Shown piece by piece: positions 6,001 to 12,031 of a stretch of 12,031 nucleotides of DNA. The notes under the pieces are model-generated. The model searched no databases. It saw nothing but the letters and a program-made list of their open reading frames with translations, and had not been told where the DNA came from. Every line of letters starts with the position of its first letter. Within the stretch, counting starts at the first letter, position 1. This DNA comes from Deltaproteobacteria bacterium. Its GTDB lineage: Bacteria > Desulfobacterota > Desulfobacteria > Desulfobacterales > ETH-SRB1. Location of the stretch: the NCBI GenBank assembly GCA_030627475.1, contig DAOURZ010000014.1:1-12031 (forward strand). The letters are read 5' to 3'. The translations under genes and the position numbers were made by a program.

Positions 6001-8564
6001 TAATAATTTTCCTCTTTAAGTTTCAAAGGCTTTGTTCCCTCCGGATAAGATCGTATATGCACATCTTGCTGCGGAAAGGCGATCTCGATTTTTCTTTCAT
6101 TAAAGAGCCTGTTTATTTCAAACCTTACATCTGTTTCAGCTATGAGCATATTATCTATATCTGTCCATACTCGCAGGGTAAAAATAAGGGCGCTGTCTCC
6201 AAAATCTGAGAACAATACATCAGGTCTTGGATATTTTAGTACTTTTGGAATCTTGTGTGCTATTTCAAAAAGAGTTTTCCTGACAAGTTCTATATCTGAG
6301 CCATAAGCAACTCCTACTGTAATTTTCCGACGCAGTCGTAAATCCTTAAAACTCCAGTTGGTAACCTGCTGGCTTATTAAATCAGAGTTAGGAATAATAA
6401 GAGAAGCGTTATCGTATGTTTGAACAATTGTTGAACGAACATTAATTTTTGTTACTGTTGCCCATGTTCCGTTAATCTCTATAGCATCTCCGACCTGTAT
6501 GGGACGTTCTAAAAGAAGAATAATCCCGCTGATAAAATTGTTGAAAATATTTTGCAGGCCGAAACCAAGTCCAATACCAAGCGCGCCAAAGGCAACAGTC
6601 AGGGATGTTGTATTAAGCCCAAAAGCGTGAAGAGCGGCTAATATGCCAATCATCCAGAATAAATAAACGGTTATGGTTGTTATGGAATCACGGAGTCCAG
6701 GTTCCATGCGGCTTGGAGCCAGAATCTTTTTTTGAAGAATATATCTCCAGAGACGGGTCGCTGCATGTGTGAAAAAGATAATAAGAAAGGCGTATATAAG
6801 CCCCATCAATTTGAGCTGCATTTTCCCTATGTGAAAGGGATAATTTAGAACTTTTATAAAACTTTCGAGTATAGTTTGCCTTGGTCCCCATGTTATAATT
6901 AAGAATATGATAAGGCTTGCAAACCATAGCAGCCAGCAGAATCTTATAAAAAGCCATCTAAAAGGGTAGGAGGCTTTAGTGGATAAATCCTTGTCTGATT
7001 CCGAGATCCTCCTAATTGAAAGATTCCATTCCATGAGTAGAAAATAAAACAGAACGCCTAATATCAGAATAACAGCGCTCCATCCCCATGCTTTATACCA
7101 ATAAAGGGCTAAAGGACCATAGCCGGCAAGCTCGAAAAGAGGTCCGCCGCCCGTTATAGTGTAACTCAAACAAAAGACTATGGTTTTTTGAATTGATATT
7201 TTGCGTGATTTTTCACCTGCTGGAATGTCATGGGAATTATTAAACTGTTTAAGGAATAAGATGTTCCATGCAAAGAGAATTATTTCAAAGATAATTCGCA
7301 ATACAAGCAAAATAATGTTTGGGCTGCCTATTAACCATACAAGAATTACATAAGGAATTGCAAAAATGCGTATTATAATAAGAAGCGAACGCAGATAAGG
7401 CAATAACTGTTCAGGAATCTGATATCTTTTGTTTTGATTCCATAATTTAAGCAGATCAAACCCCCATCTCGTAAAAAGAAATATCAATAATATATAAATA
7501 GTAACCTTTATTAAGGGAGCTGTGGAATAAAAAAGGCGAATTTTGGCATAGATATATATGAATAATATCGTTCCCATAAGTGGAAGTGAACGGTGAAATA
7601 CCTGTAGAACAAGCAGCCGACATGGATACTGTTTACTAAAAGGTTTAAGCTCAAGACTTTTACAGTAATTTTTTAATCGAAAGAGCAGAAACTGAAAGAT
7701 AATAAATATAATAAAGAAGGTAACGATAAGAAAATTTTCGGAATTCCAGATAGCCGTTAGTTCTTTCGCCCAGAAATCCTTTGAAAACATCGAAAAAATT
7801 TTTTCGGAAAGCCGGTTAAGCTCTTTTCCTATTTGTTTCAATTCCAGAGCTTTTAATGGATTAATGCCACGTTCAAAAAGTTCCTGTTTTTTCCTTTCAT
7901 ATATTTGCAGCTCGAATTTTTTTGATAATTCAGCAAGAGCATTTTGAATATCTTCCATACGATCTTTTTGTTCTGAGTATATTTTATTAAGTTTTTCGAG
8001 CAGGTTCCGTTCAGTTGAAAGATCTTTTATTAACACCTCAATATTGCTTAAAAGGGCAGCCGTTTGAGGATCTTTGGCGCCTTGAGTTTTTATTTCTGCG
8101 AGTTGTTTTTCATTAAGAGCATGCTGTTCCTCTGCGCGCTGCAGCGATTCATTTACCGTGATTAGTTTTTGATTTGTTTCTTTAAGATTTGCAGATATGC
8201 TATCCAAAGAAGCTCTGTTATCTGTCCATGCCTTTTCAAGATTTTCAATTTTTGTTTTTGGAATAAGGAGAAGATTCCCATACGATGAAAGCTGAATTTT
8301 GTACACATTAAGCTCAGTGGCCATCGCTTTTTGTAGGCCCTGAGCCCTGTTGAGCTCTTCTTTTAGCTGATCAATATTTTCTTTTTCCGTGTTAAGCGCA
8401 TTTTCAATGGAAATTTTAAGATCAATGTATTCAACCTTTTCCTTTGATGCTTCTTTTTCCTTTTCTTGAGCTGCTCCACTATCTGGTAAGAATGAGAGCC
8501 CTAAAAAAAGAGTTAAAAAAACAACTATTACAAAATGATTGGTGTTGGTTTTTTTCATAGCCAT
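6000..8564 (-). CDS. Large MscS-family (MscK-like) mechanosensitive channel
   Basis: An 854-residue inner-membrane protein, much longer than MscS (about 286) and built like MscK or YbdG-type channels. It has an N-terminal signal peptide (hydrophobic 11-24, Ala-Ala near 31-32) and a Lys/Glu-rich periplasmic coiled-coil region (about 35-245). About ten membrane segments (about 270-620) precede the pore-lining helix with alternating Gly/Ala (VAFGALGIGLGFGLQNIFNNF). The MscS beta domain follows (ERPIQVGDAIEINGTWATV) with a cytoplasmic alpha/beta cage ending in a charged tail. Family role: opens under membrane tension to release solutes on hypo-osmotic shock. The start chosen is the ATG at 8564; a second in-frame ATG two codons later lacks a better ribosome site, and AAGAAAG upstream is weak. 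The gene is one-base coupled to the glycosyltransferase and 134 bp downstream of the HAD gene, with no obvious terminator between. Confidence 0.5.
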   Translation of the reverse strand: MAMKKTNTNHFVIVVFLTLFLGLSFLPDSGAAQEKEKEASKEKVEYIDLKISIENALNTEKENIDQLKEELNRAQGLQKAMATELNVYKIQLSSYGNLLLIPKTKIENLEKAWTDNRASLDSISANLKETNQKLITVNESLQRAEEQHALNEKQLAEIKTQGAKDPQTAALLSNIEVLIKDLSTERNLLEKLNKIYSEQKDRMEDIQNALAELSKKFELQIYERKKQELFERGINPLKALELKQIGKELNRLSEKIFSMFSKDFWAKELTAIWNSENFLIVTFFIIFIIFQFLLFRLKNYCKSLELKPFSKQYPCRLLVLQVFHRSLPLMGTILFIYIYAKIRLFYSTAPLIKVTIYILLIFLFTRWGFDLLKLWNQNKRYQIPEQLLPYLRSLLIIIRIFAIPYVILVWLIGSPNIILLVLRIIFEIILFAWNILFLKQFNNSHDIPAGEKSRKISIQKTIVFCLSYTITGGGPLFELAGYGPLALYWYKAWGWSAVILILGVLFYFLLMEWNLSIRRISESDKDLSTKASYPFRWLFIRFCWLLWFASLIIFLIITWGPRQTILESFIKVLNYPFHIGKMQLKLMGLIYAFLIIFFTHAATRLWRYILQKKILAPSRMEPGLRDSITTITVYLFWMIGILAALHAFGLNTTSLTVAFGALGIGLGFGLQNIFNNFISGIILLLERPIQVGDAIEINGTWATVTKINVRSTIVQTYDNASLIIPNSDLISQQVTNWSFKDLRLRRKITVGVAYGSDIELVRKTLFEIAHKIPKVLKYPRPDVLFSDFGDSALIFTLRVWTDIDNMLIAETDVRFEINRLFNERKIEIAFPQQDVHIRSYPEGTKPLKLKEENY

Positions 8565-8698
8565 GACTTTCTTTTAAAGAAACATATCATTTCATCACCA
8601 ACGGACTCGTCTTTTTTATTTTTACCCGAACTTTTTGAGAAGTTACAACCTTGGCCCTTGCCAAAACCTCATGAATCACTGTCCATTTATTTTTGATG

Positions 8699-9391
8699 TC
8701 AGGACTCAGAGATTTCAATAAGCAAATTGTCTAATGAAAAAGTCTTTATGCGTTTTATGATTTTATCCGCCTCTGTTAGATCCAGATATTTTGTAATTGG
8801 GTTGGGTATAGCCACACAATATAAGTTTGCCGCTTTCGCCGCTGAAATGCCTGGCGGAGAGTCTTCAAAAACTATAGCCTCGCTTGATTTTACTTTTAGC
8901 TTTTTTAACAGGGCATTATATATATCTGGCGCAGGTTTCTTATTTTCTACATCATCTCGGCATGTTATACAATTAAATAGGTTTATGATTTTCAACCTGG
9001 TCAGATGAAATGTAACGTTATCGTGTTTGCCGTTTGAGCCTAAACCGACCAATAATCCTTTTTTCGAACATTCCTTAATTAAGTTAACAATTCCCGGAAG
9101 AGGACGCAGGCTATTTCTTAAAGACTCATATAAATTTCTTCGTAAATAATCAATATCTCCTATTTTTATTTTATCCCTGTATTTACATTCTTTAAACAAG
9201 ATTCGCGCAGGATCAAATTCCCCCATAGGGTTGTCAATTATTTTCACCCACTTCTTAATATTCAAATTGCAATTATATGCCTTAAATACTCTTCTCCATG
9301 ATTCATATTCTGCAACTTTTGAACTTATGATAATTCCGTCAAAATCAAAAATTACTGCTCTTATTTCAGGTTTCATATTTGCTTGAGTCAA
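8699..9391 (-). CDS. HAD-superfamily hydrolase, beta-phosphoglucomutase-like
   Basis: A 230-residue cytoplasmic protein with all four HAD motifs: motif I FDFDG (Asp16 nucleophile, Asp18), motif II GLGSNG, motif III Lys in KKPAPDIY and motif IV FEDSPPGISAAKAA. The helical cap between motifs I and II and the length fit the PGMB/phosphatase subfamily. After motif I it reads IIISSK where many relatives have an acidic [VI]xDTE/DSE stretch, which may alter cap specificity. The substrate is unknown; a sugar phosphate is the commonest type. The start is uncertain: a TTG at 9391 has AAGGA 9 nt upstream, whereas the ATG at 9376 (15 nt inside) has no ribosome site. I favour TTG; both keep the whole domain. 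It lies upstream of the channel and glycosyltransferase genes on the same strand and may be co-transcribed with them. Confidence 0.5.
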   Translation of the reverse strand: MTQANMKPEIRAVIFDFDGIIISSKVAEYESWRRVFKAYNCNLNIKKWVKIIDNPMGEFDPARILFKECKYRDKIKIGDIDYLRRNLYESLRNSLRPLPGIVNLIKECSKKGLLVGLGSNGKHDNVTFHLTRLKIINLFNCITCRDDVENKKPAPDIYNALLKKLKVKSSEAIVFEDSPPGISAAKAANLYCVAIPNPITKYLDLTEADKIIKRIKTFSLDNLLIEISES

Positions 9392-9430
9392 TTATTGAAA
9401 TCCTTTACTTTAAATCCACAGATTACGCAA

Positions 9431-9436
9431 ATTATA
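9431..9436 (-). promoter_or_regulatory. Possible -10 element for the HAD gene
   Basis: A consensus TATAAT on the minus strand about 40 nt before the TTG start of the HAD gene. No recognisable -35 at 16-18 bp. The same 11-bp sequence containing it recurs inverted at 9539-9549, so it may instead be part of a repeat. Confidence 0.5.
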
Positions 9437-9559
9437 CAAATTGTCGTGAGTTATTGGGTTAAATTCCCGGAAGCTTGTTGCGGCGTAATTAGTAAGCAAC
9501 AATCGTGCCACATTCCTAACATAGTGAGAATACTATGTTTTGTATAATTATCACGAGCA

Positions 9560-9586
9560 AAAATCAGAACTGACAATTCTGATTTT
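9560..9586 (-). terminator. Possible terminator downstream of the sigma-54 activator gene
   Basis: A 10-bp perfect stem (AAAATCAGAA at 9560-9569 and its complement at 9577-9586) with a 7-nt loop. On the minus strand it runs into TTTTTG, about 118 nt past the activator stop. The stem is GC-poor, so termination may be weak; the symmetric ends make weak action on the plus strand possible too. Confidence 0.5.
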
Positions 9587-9667
9587 ATAGAATGGAATTC
9601 GATCAGGCATATGATGGAGCGATGGACGTAATGCAGTCTGTTAAAATAATGGAGAATTGAACAATGC

Positions 9668-9712
9668 GAACTTTGAGTTCCGGTTTTTTTTGATTACCGG
9701 AATTCAAAGTTC
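9668..9712. repeat. 17-bp hairpin covering the activator stop codon
   Basis: GAACTTTGAGTTCCGGT (9668-9684) pairs with 9696-9712 across an 11-nt loop, with one non-Watson-Crick position (G-U in plus-strand RNA, C-A in minus-strand RNA). The right arm includes the last two sense codons and the TGA of the activator gene. No T run follows on the minus strand, so it looks more like a 3'-end stabilising structure than a standard terminator. Confidence 0.5.
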
Positions 9713-11137
9713 TGAAATATTGCTAAGGCTGGCGGGGGCTTTAAACTCTTCCTTTCTGACACCATGTTTTTTCATCAATTTATGTAGTTGACGAGTGCTG
9801 ATTCCGGCAGTCTCAGCGCTTTCTTTTATTCGGCCATTGTTTGCAGCCAAGAGTTCCTTTAAATAGCACCTTTCCGTCTGTACTATGACTGTGCGTCTCA
9901 CCTCCGCCAAGCTGAGAGAAATGTTCGGCTCCACCTGTACTACTTGCGAAGGATTTGACGTAAAAAGCTCGTCAGGAAAACTTTCAGTCGTTAATATCGG
10001 AGAGAATTCCAGTATGTAGGCACGCTCCATAAGGTTTTCCAGCTCACGGATGTTTCCTGGCCATGAGTACTTTCCAAAAGCATCAATGACATGAGGATGA
10101 ACGTCATAAATCTCTTTCAGATCAAATTTCTTCAGCCTTTTAAGAATGACCTCAATAATATATGCGATGTCCTCCATTCTTTCTCTTAGGGGCGGAATCT
10201 CAAGTGGAAAGACATTTAACCGATAATAGAGGTCTTTTCTAAATTGGCCGGCCTCGCACATGTTCTTTAAATCCGCATTTGTGGCCGCTATCACCCTCAC
10301 ATTGGCCTTGATCGTTTCTTCTCCACCAACGCGATGAAAAGTCCCATCCTGAAGTATCTCCAAGAGCTTGATCTGTGCAGATGGCGTAATGGTGCCGATT
10401 TCGTCAAGGAAAATCGTGCCCCCCTGGGCAATCTCAAACTTGCCAAGTTTTCTCCGAACTGCTCCTGTGAATGCCCCCTTTTCATGTCCGAACAGCTCGC
10501 TTTCCAAAAGGGTATCCGGGATCGCTCCGCAATGAACGCTGATGAATGCGCCATCCTTTCGGTTGCTATGCTGATGAATCAGTCTTGCCAGCACACCTTT
10601 TCCCGTTCCTGTTTCACCGCTCAGAAGAACCGTGCTTTTGGTTGGCGCTACTGACCGCACCTTATCAAAGAGTCTTTTCATCAAGGGACTTTTCGTGCGC
10701 ACGATTTCAAGTGAATCCTCCTGCCAGAATCTGTCTCGAAAATAATCAAGCTCCGATTCCATAATAATAGATTCATAGATGCTCTGGGTAATATGGTTGA
10801 CCTCATCCGGATTGACAGGATAGGTCAGGTAATCGCTGGCTCCCGCCTTAACGGCCATTACAGCCTCTCTGATCATTTCCTGAGATGACATGGCGATAAT
10901 TTGAGCTGTCGGATACGCATGCCAAAATGGTTGCAATGCCGTCTTATAGTTGTTGTTAAGCATTGACTCACGAAGAATTTCTACATCTATAAACAGGAAT
11001 TCATACCGCTTTTTCCGGGACATCTCCAAACAGTCATCCTTGCTGGATACCGCATCGATCCTGTATTCGGATCGCAAGCTTGTCCGGATCGCATTACAAG
11101 CCGATTGATTTTTAGAAGCAACCAGAACGGATTTCAT
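9704..11137 (-). CDS. Sigma-54-dependent transcriptional activator (NtrC family) with degenerate receiver domain
   Basis: A 477-residue cytoplasmic enhancer-binding protein. I place the start at the ATG at 11137, preceded by GGAGG with a 5-nt spacer, rather than at an in-frame GTG 18 nt upstream. Receiver-like domain, about residues 1-115: the phospho-acceptor Asp is present (FIDV, Asp51), but the acidic pair after the first strand is replaced (VLVASKNQ) and the conserved Lys of the YLTKP motif is Tyr (YLTYPV, Tyr107). AAA+ domain, about 145-385: Walker A GETGTGKG (175-182), the sigma-54 contact loop GAFTGA (222-227), Walker B IFLDEIG (Asp246, Glu247) and the RxDLYYRLNVF region with PPLRER. 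A C-terminal Fis-type helix-turn-helix follows (NNGRIKESAETAGIS). No sensor kinase gene is visible nearby. It is divergent from a gene with a perfect -24/-12 promoter, which is its obvious target. Confidence 0.5.
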   Translation of the reverse strand: MKSVLVASKNQSACNAIRTSLRSEYRIDAVSSKDDCLEMSRKKRYEFLFIDVEILRESMLNNNYKTALQPFWHAYPTAQIIAMSSQEMIREAVMAVKAGASDYLTYPVNPDEVNHITQSIYESIIMESELDYFRDRFWQEDSLEIVRTKSPLMKRLFDKVRSVAPTKSTVLLSGETGTGKGVLARLIHQHSNRKDGAFISVHCGAIPDTLLESELFGHEKGAFTGAVRRKLGKFEIAQGGTIFLDEIGTITPSAQIKLLEILQDGTFHRVGGEETIKANVRVIAATNADLKNMCEAGQFRKDLYYRLNVFPLEIPPLRERMEDIAYIIEVILKRLKKFDLKEIYDVHPHVIDAFGKYSWPGNIRELENLMERAYILEFSPILTTESFPDELFTSNPSQVVQVEPNISLSLAEVRRTVIVQTERCYLKELLAANNGRIKESAETAGISTRQLHKLMKKHGVRKEEFKAPASLSNISEL

Positions 11138-11142
11138 CCATA

Positions 11143-11147
11143 CCTCC
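11143..11147 (-). promoter_or_regulatory. Ribosome binding site that decides the activator start
   Basis: GGAGG on the minus strand, 5 nt before the ATG at 11137. It lies inside the reading frame that would follow the upstream GTG at 11155, which lacks a site of its own. This supports the shorter, 477-residue protein whose first strand begins MKSVLVASKN. Confidence 0.5.
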
Positions 11148-11198
11148 ACTGTCACGTCAATAGTGATTAAGATTAGAGCAATTCATTATCATAGCTCA

Positions 11199-11213
11199 AA
11201 AACTTCGAGTTCT
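11199..11213. promoter_or_regulatory. Candidate activator site, imperfect dyad
   Basis: AAAAC-N5-GTTCT, one mismatch from the perfect dyad at 11260-11274, with identical right half and spacer length. Centres are 61 bp apart, near six DNA turns, so both would face the same side. It lies about 178 bp upstream of the -24 element. Confidence 0.5.
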
Positions 11214-11259
11214 TTCCCGCATATTGCACGAAAAGCCTAAAGCCTTCAACACAAAAAAC

Positions 11260-11274
11260 AGAACTATTTGTTCT
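11260..11274. promoter_or_regulatory. Candidate upstream activating sequence, perfect dyad
   Basis: Perfect inverted repeat AGAAC-TATTT-GTTCT, centred about 117 bp upstream of the -24 element of the sigma-54 promoter. That is within the usual 80-200 bp range for enhancer sites of NtrC-type activators. Such proteins bind dyads through Fis-type helices. Assignment to the neighbouring activator is inference. Confidence 0.5.
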
Positions 11275-11382
11275 TATATAAATTAATTCTTATCACCTGA
11301 AATCTGCATAAACAATCTCGAAAAATTTAAATTACTAATAGTTTCAATTGGTTTAATTATATCTGTTTAAATCTTAACAAAA

Positions 11383-11398
11383 TGGCACAATTGTTGCT
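11383..11398 (+). promoter_or_regulatory. Sigma-54 (-24/-12) promoter
   Basis: TGGCACAATTGTTGCT matches the RpoN consensus TGGCACRNNNNTTGCW at every defined position. The invariant GG (11384-11385) and GC (11396-11397) are separated by the required 10 bp. Transcription should begin near 11408-11409 and give a leader of about 62 nt for the gene at 11471. The dedicated activator gene lies divergently just upstream. Confidence 0.5.
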
Positions 11399-11411
11399 TC
11401 CTAAAAATGCT

Positions 11412-11431
11412 TTCTGAAATATCGTTCAGAA
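11412..11431 (+). promoter_or_regulatory. Leader dyad of the secreted-protein gene
   Basis: Perfect 7-bp inverted repeat TTCTGAA-N6-TTCAGAA starting about 3-4 nt after the predicted transcription start. As RNA it would put a hairpin at the 5' end of the message, a form that often protects mRNA. As DNA it could be an operator. Which applies cannot be decided here. Confidence 0.5.
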
Positions 11432-11470
11432 TAACCATCAATTATAACAATAAATAACGGAGGTAACAGT

Positions 11471-11776
11471 ATGAAAAGAAAAATGTCAATCTTTACAGTC
11501 AGCGCTATGGCTTTCCTGATGGTATCAATGTTTCTTTCAACAAATGTATTAGGTGAAGAAGTCACCATCAAAGGTAGGGTTAATGGTAGCTATCAAATTG
11601 TAACCGAAGACGGACAGATTTATGAAGTAGCATATAGCGAAAAAGGTGACGAGGTTGTTTTTCAGCATATTGGCAAAATCGTAAAAGCAAGTGGAACAAT
11701 TGAAAAAAGTGATGAGGGAGAGAAAAACATCATTACTATTATTTCCTATGAAGTTGAAGATAAAAATATAGAATAA
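11471..11776 (+). CDS. Small secreted protein under sigma-54 control, function unknown
   Basis: A 101-residue protein. It has a clear Sec signal peptide (Lys-rich start, hydrophobic core about 9-26, probable cleavage after LG at 28), then a mature part of about 73 residues rich in beta-strand pattern. VTIKGRVNGSYQIVTEDG, a central YEV strand, IGKIVKASGTIE and a final ITIISYEV resemble a small OB-fold or beta-barrel of the kind found in periplasmic proteins; this fold guess comes from pattern alone. No Cys and no heme or lipid attachment motif. GGAGGT lies 6 nt before the ATG. It has a perfect sigma-54 promoter and a divergent sigma-54 activator, so it should be switched on by a specific signal, which is striking for so small a product. 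A 17-bp hairpin begins 8 nt after the stop. I do not recognise the family. Confidence 0.5.
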   Translation: MKRKMSIFTVSAMAFLMVSMFLSTNVLGEEVTIKGRVNGSYQIVTEDGQIYEVAYSEKGDEVVFQHIGKIVKASGTIEKSDEGEKNIITIISYEVEDKNIE

Positions 11777-11783
11777 TAATTTA

Positions 11784-11834
11784 AGGTAATTGCACACAAA
11801 TTCGCAACATTTATAATTTTGTGTGCAATTACCT
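11784..11834 (+). terminator. 17-bp hairpin after the secreted-protein gene
   Basis: AGGTAATTGCACACAAA (11784-11800) and its exact complement (11818-11834) flank a 17-nt AT-rich loop. It starts 8 nt after the stop codon. The sequence following is GATTTAATC rather than a T run, so it may be a weak or partial terminator, or an mRNA-end or processing structure before the next ORF. Confidence 0.5.
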
Positions 11835-11913
11835 GATTTAATCAAAATTAAATATGCAGTGGGAATCCATCCTCCAGCTATTACTTTAAATAAATGAGGG
11901 AGTAACAATTTAA

Positions 11914-12031
11914 ATGGATAAAGAGCTTATCCCTTGCCCTAAGGACCCGAGAAATCAATATTTTCCTGAATATTGTGAAGAAATATTCAGGAAGGGGAAT
12001 ATACGATACTGGTGTAAGGAATGTCCGCAAT
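11914..12031 (+). CDS. Cys-containing small protein, N-terminal part (runs off the right edge), unknown function
   Basis: Open frame of 39 complete codons from the ATG at 11914 to the window end, no stop. The product begins MDKELIPCPKDPRNQYFPEY and contains Cys8, a second Cys in EYCEE and a WCKECP motif near the edge. Four Cys with a C-x2-C pair suggest a small metal (zinc-ribbon-like) or redox site. There is no signal peptide, so it is probably cytoplasmic. The ribosome site is modest: GGAG about 11 nt upstream. It lies 137 nt downstream of the secreted-protein gene on the same strand, beyond the 17-bp hairpin, and could share the sigma-54 promoter by read-through. A 12-bp inverted repeat sits inside the coding region. 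Family not recognised. Confidence 0.5.
   Translation, partial: MDKELIPCPKDPRNQYFPEYCEEIFRKGNIRYWCKECPQ
11963..11993 (+). repeat. 12-bp perfect inverted repeat inside the partial ORF
   Basis: TTCCTGAATATT (11963-11974) and its exact complement (11982-11993) with a 7-nt loop GTGAAGA. Two G-U pairs can extend it to 11961-11995. It lies about 50-80 nt into the coding sequence, so a stable mRNA hairpin would face the ribosome early in elongation. Confidence 0.5.

Larger units (their letters stand above)
9392..9703. other. Noncoding gap rich in inverted repeats
   Basis: A 312-bp stretch between the HAD gene and the 3' end of the sigma-54 activator gene. No convincing gene; a 22-codon frame at 9592-9660 (+) is too short to call. 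It holds short dyads at 9475-9502 (7 bp) and 9518-9539 (7 bp), an A/T-rich terminator-like hairpin at 9560-9586, an inverted 11-bp pair (9430-9440 and 9539-9549) and most of the long hairpin at 9668-9712. A decayed mobile element or a structured RNA would both look like this. Confidence 0.5.
11156..11470. other. Divergent regulatory region between activator and secreted-protein genes
   Basis: A 315-bp AT-rich region with no gene. It holds two related dyads (11199-11213 and 11260-11274), the sigma-54 promoter at 11383-11398, a 7-bp dyad in the predicted leader (11412-11431) and a strong GGAGGT ribosome site (11459-11464). No clear sigma-70 promoter was found for the activator gene itself. Confidence 0.5.

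Noticed and set aside
8587..8700. Protein-like alternative frame on the minus strand between the HAD and channel genes (ends KKTSPLVMK)
   Set aside because: No start codon with a ribosome site, and it is only an extension of an out-of-frame reading of the HAD tail; probably chance.
9592..9660. 22-codon plus-strand ORF starting MEFDQAYDG
   Set aside because: Too short, no clear ribosome site, no recognisable similarity, and it sits in repeat-rich noncoding DNA.
11138..11155. Six-residue N-terminal extension of the sigma-54 activator from a GTG start
   Set aside because: The GGAGG site directly before the ATG at 11137 lies inside this extension, and the receiver fold begins naturally with MKSVLVAS.

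Overview
The window (about 12 kb, AT-rich) looks like chromosomal DNA of a sulfate-reducer-type Desulfobacterota, most likely Desulfobacterales. Three things point there: a periplasmic multiheme cytochrome c that appears to be read through an in-frame UGA as selenocysteine; an adenylate kinase with the long Cys-containing LID I associate with that group; and a sigma-54 activator next to a perfect -24/-12 promoter. This placement rests on remembered family features, not on a search.

Layout, left to right. 1-703 (-) is the N-terminal part of a Wzz-type polysaccharide chain-length determinant, cut by the window edge. 912-953 is a strong intrinsic terminator for adk (985-1659, -), which has its own sigma-70-like promoter at 1776-1802. 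1904-3247 (-) is one 447-residue, 11-heme cytochrome interrupted by a UGA at codon 71, with a SECIS-like hairpin immediately downstream; read conventionally it splits into a signal-peptide stub and an unexportable cytochrome. It overlaps the end of an RNase D-family gene (3234-4373, -) by 14 nt. The 4374-4737 gap carries the orphaned first 26 codons of a thrS-like gene on the + strand. 4738-9391 (-) holds a HAD phosphatase/phosphomutase-like gene, a large MscS/MscK-type mechanosensitive channel and a GT4 glycosyltransferase; the last two overlap by one base (TAATG). 9392-9703 is noncoding and rich in inverted repeats.

At the right end is a compact regulatory module: a sigma-54 enhancer-binding activator with a degenerate receiver domain (9704-11137, -) is divergent from a small secreted protein gene (11471-11776, +) that has a perfect sigma-54 promoter (11383-11398). 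Two related dyads upstream are candidate activator sites. The secreted-protein gene ends in a 17-bp hairpin, and a Cys-containing ORF (11914 to the edge, +) follows, carrying a 12-bp perfect inverted repeat inside its coding sequence.

The most noteworthy item is the selenocysteine multiheme cytochrome; second is the sigma-54 activator/secreted-protein module. I saw no tRNA, rRNA, CRISPR array, complete insertion sequence or replication origin.
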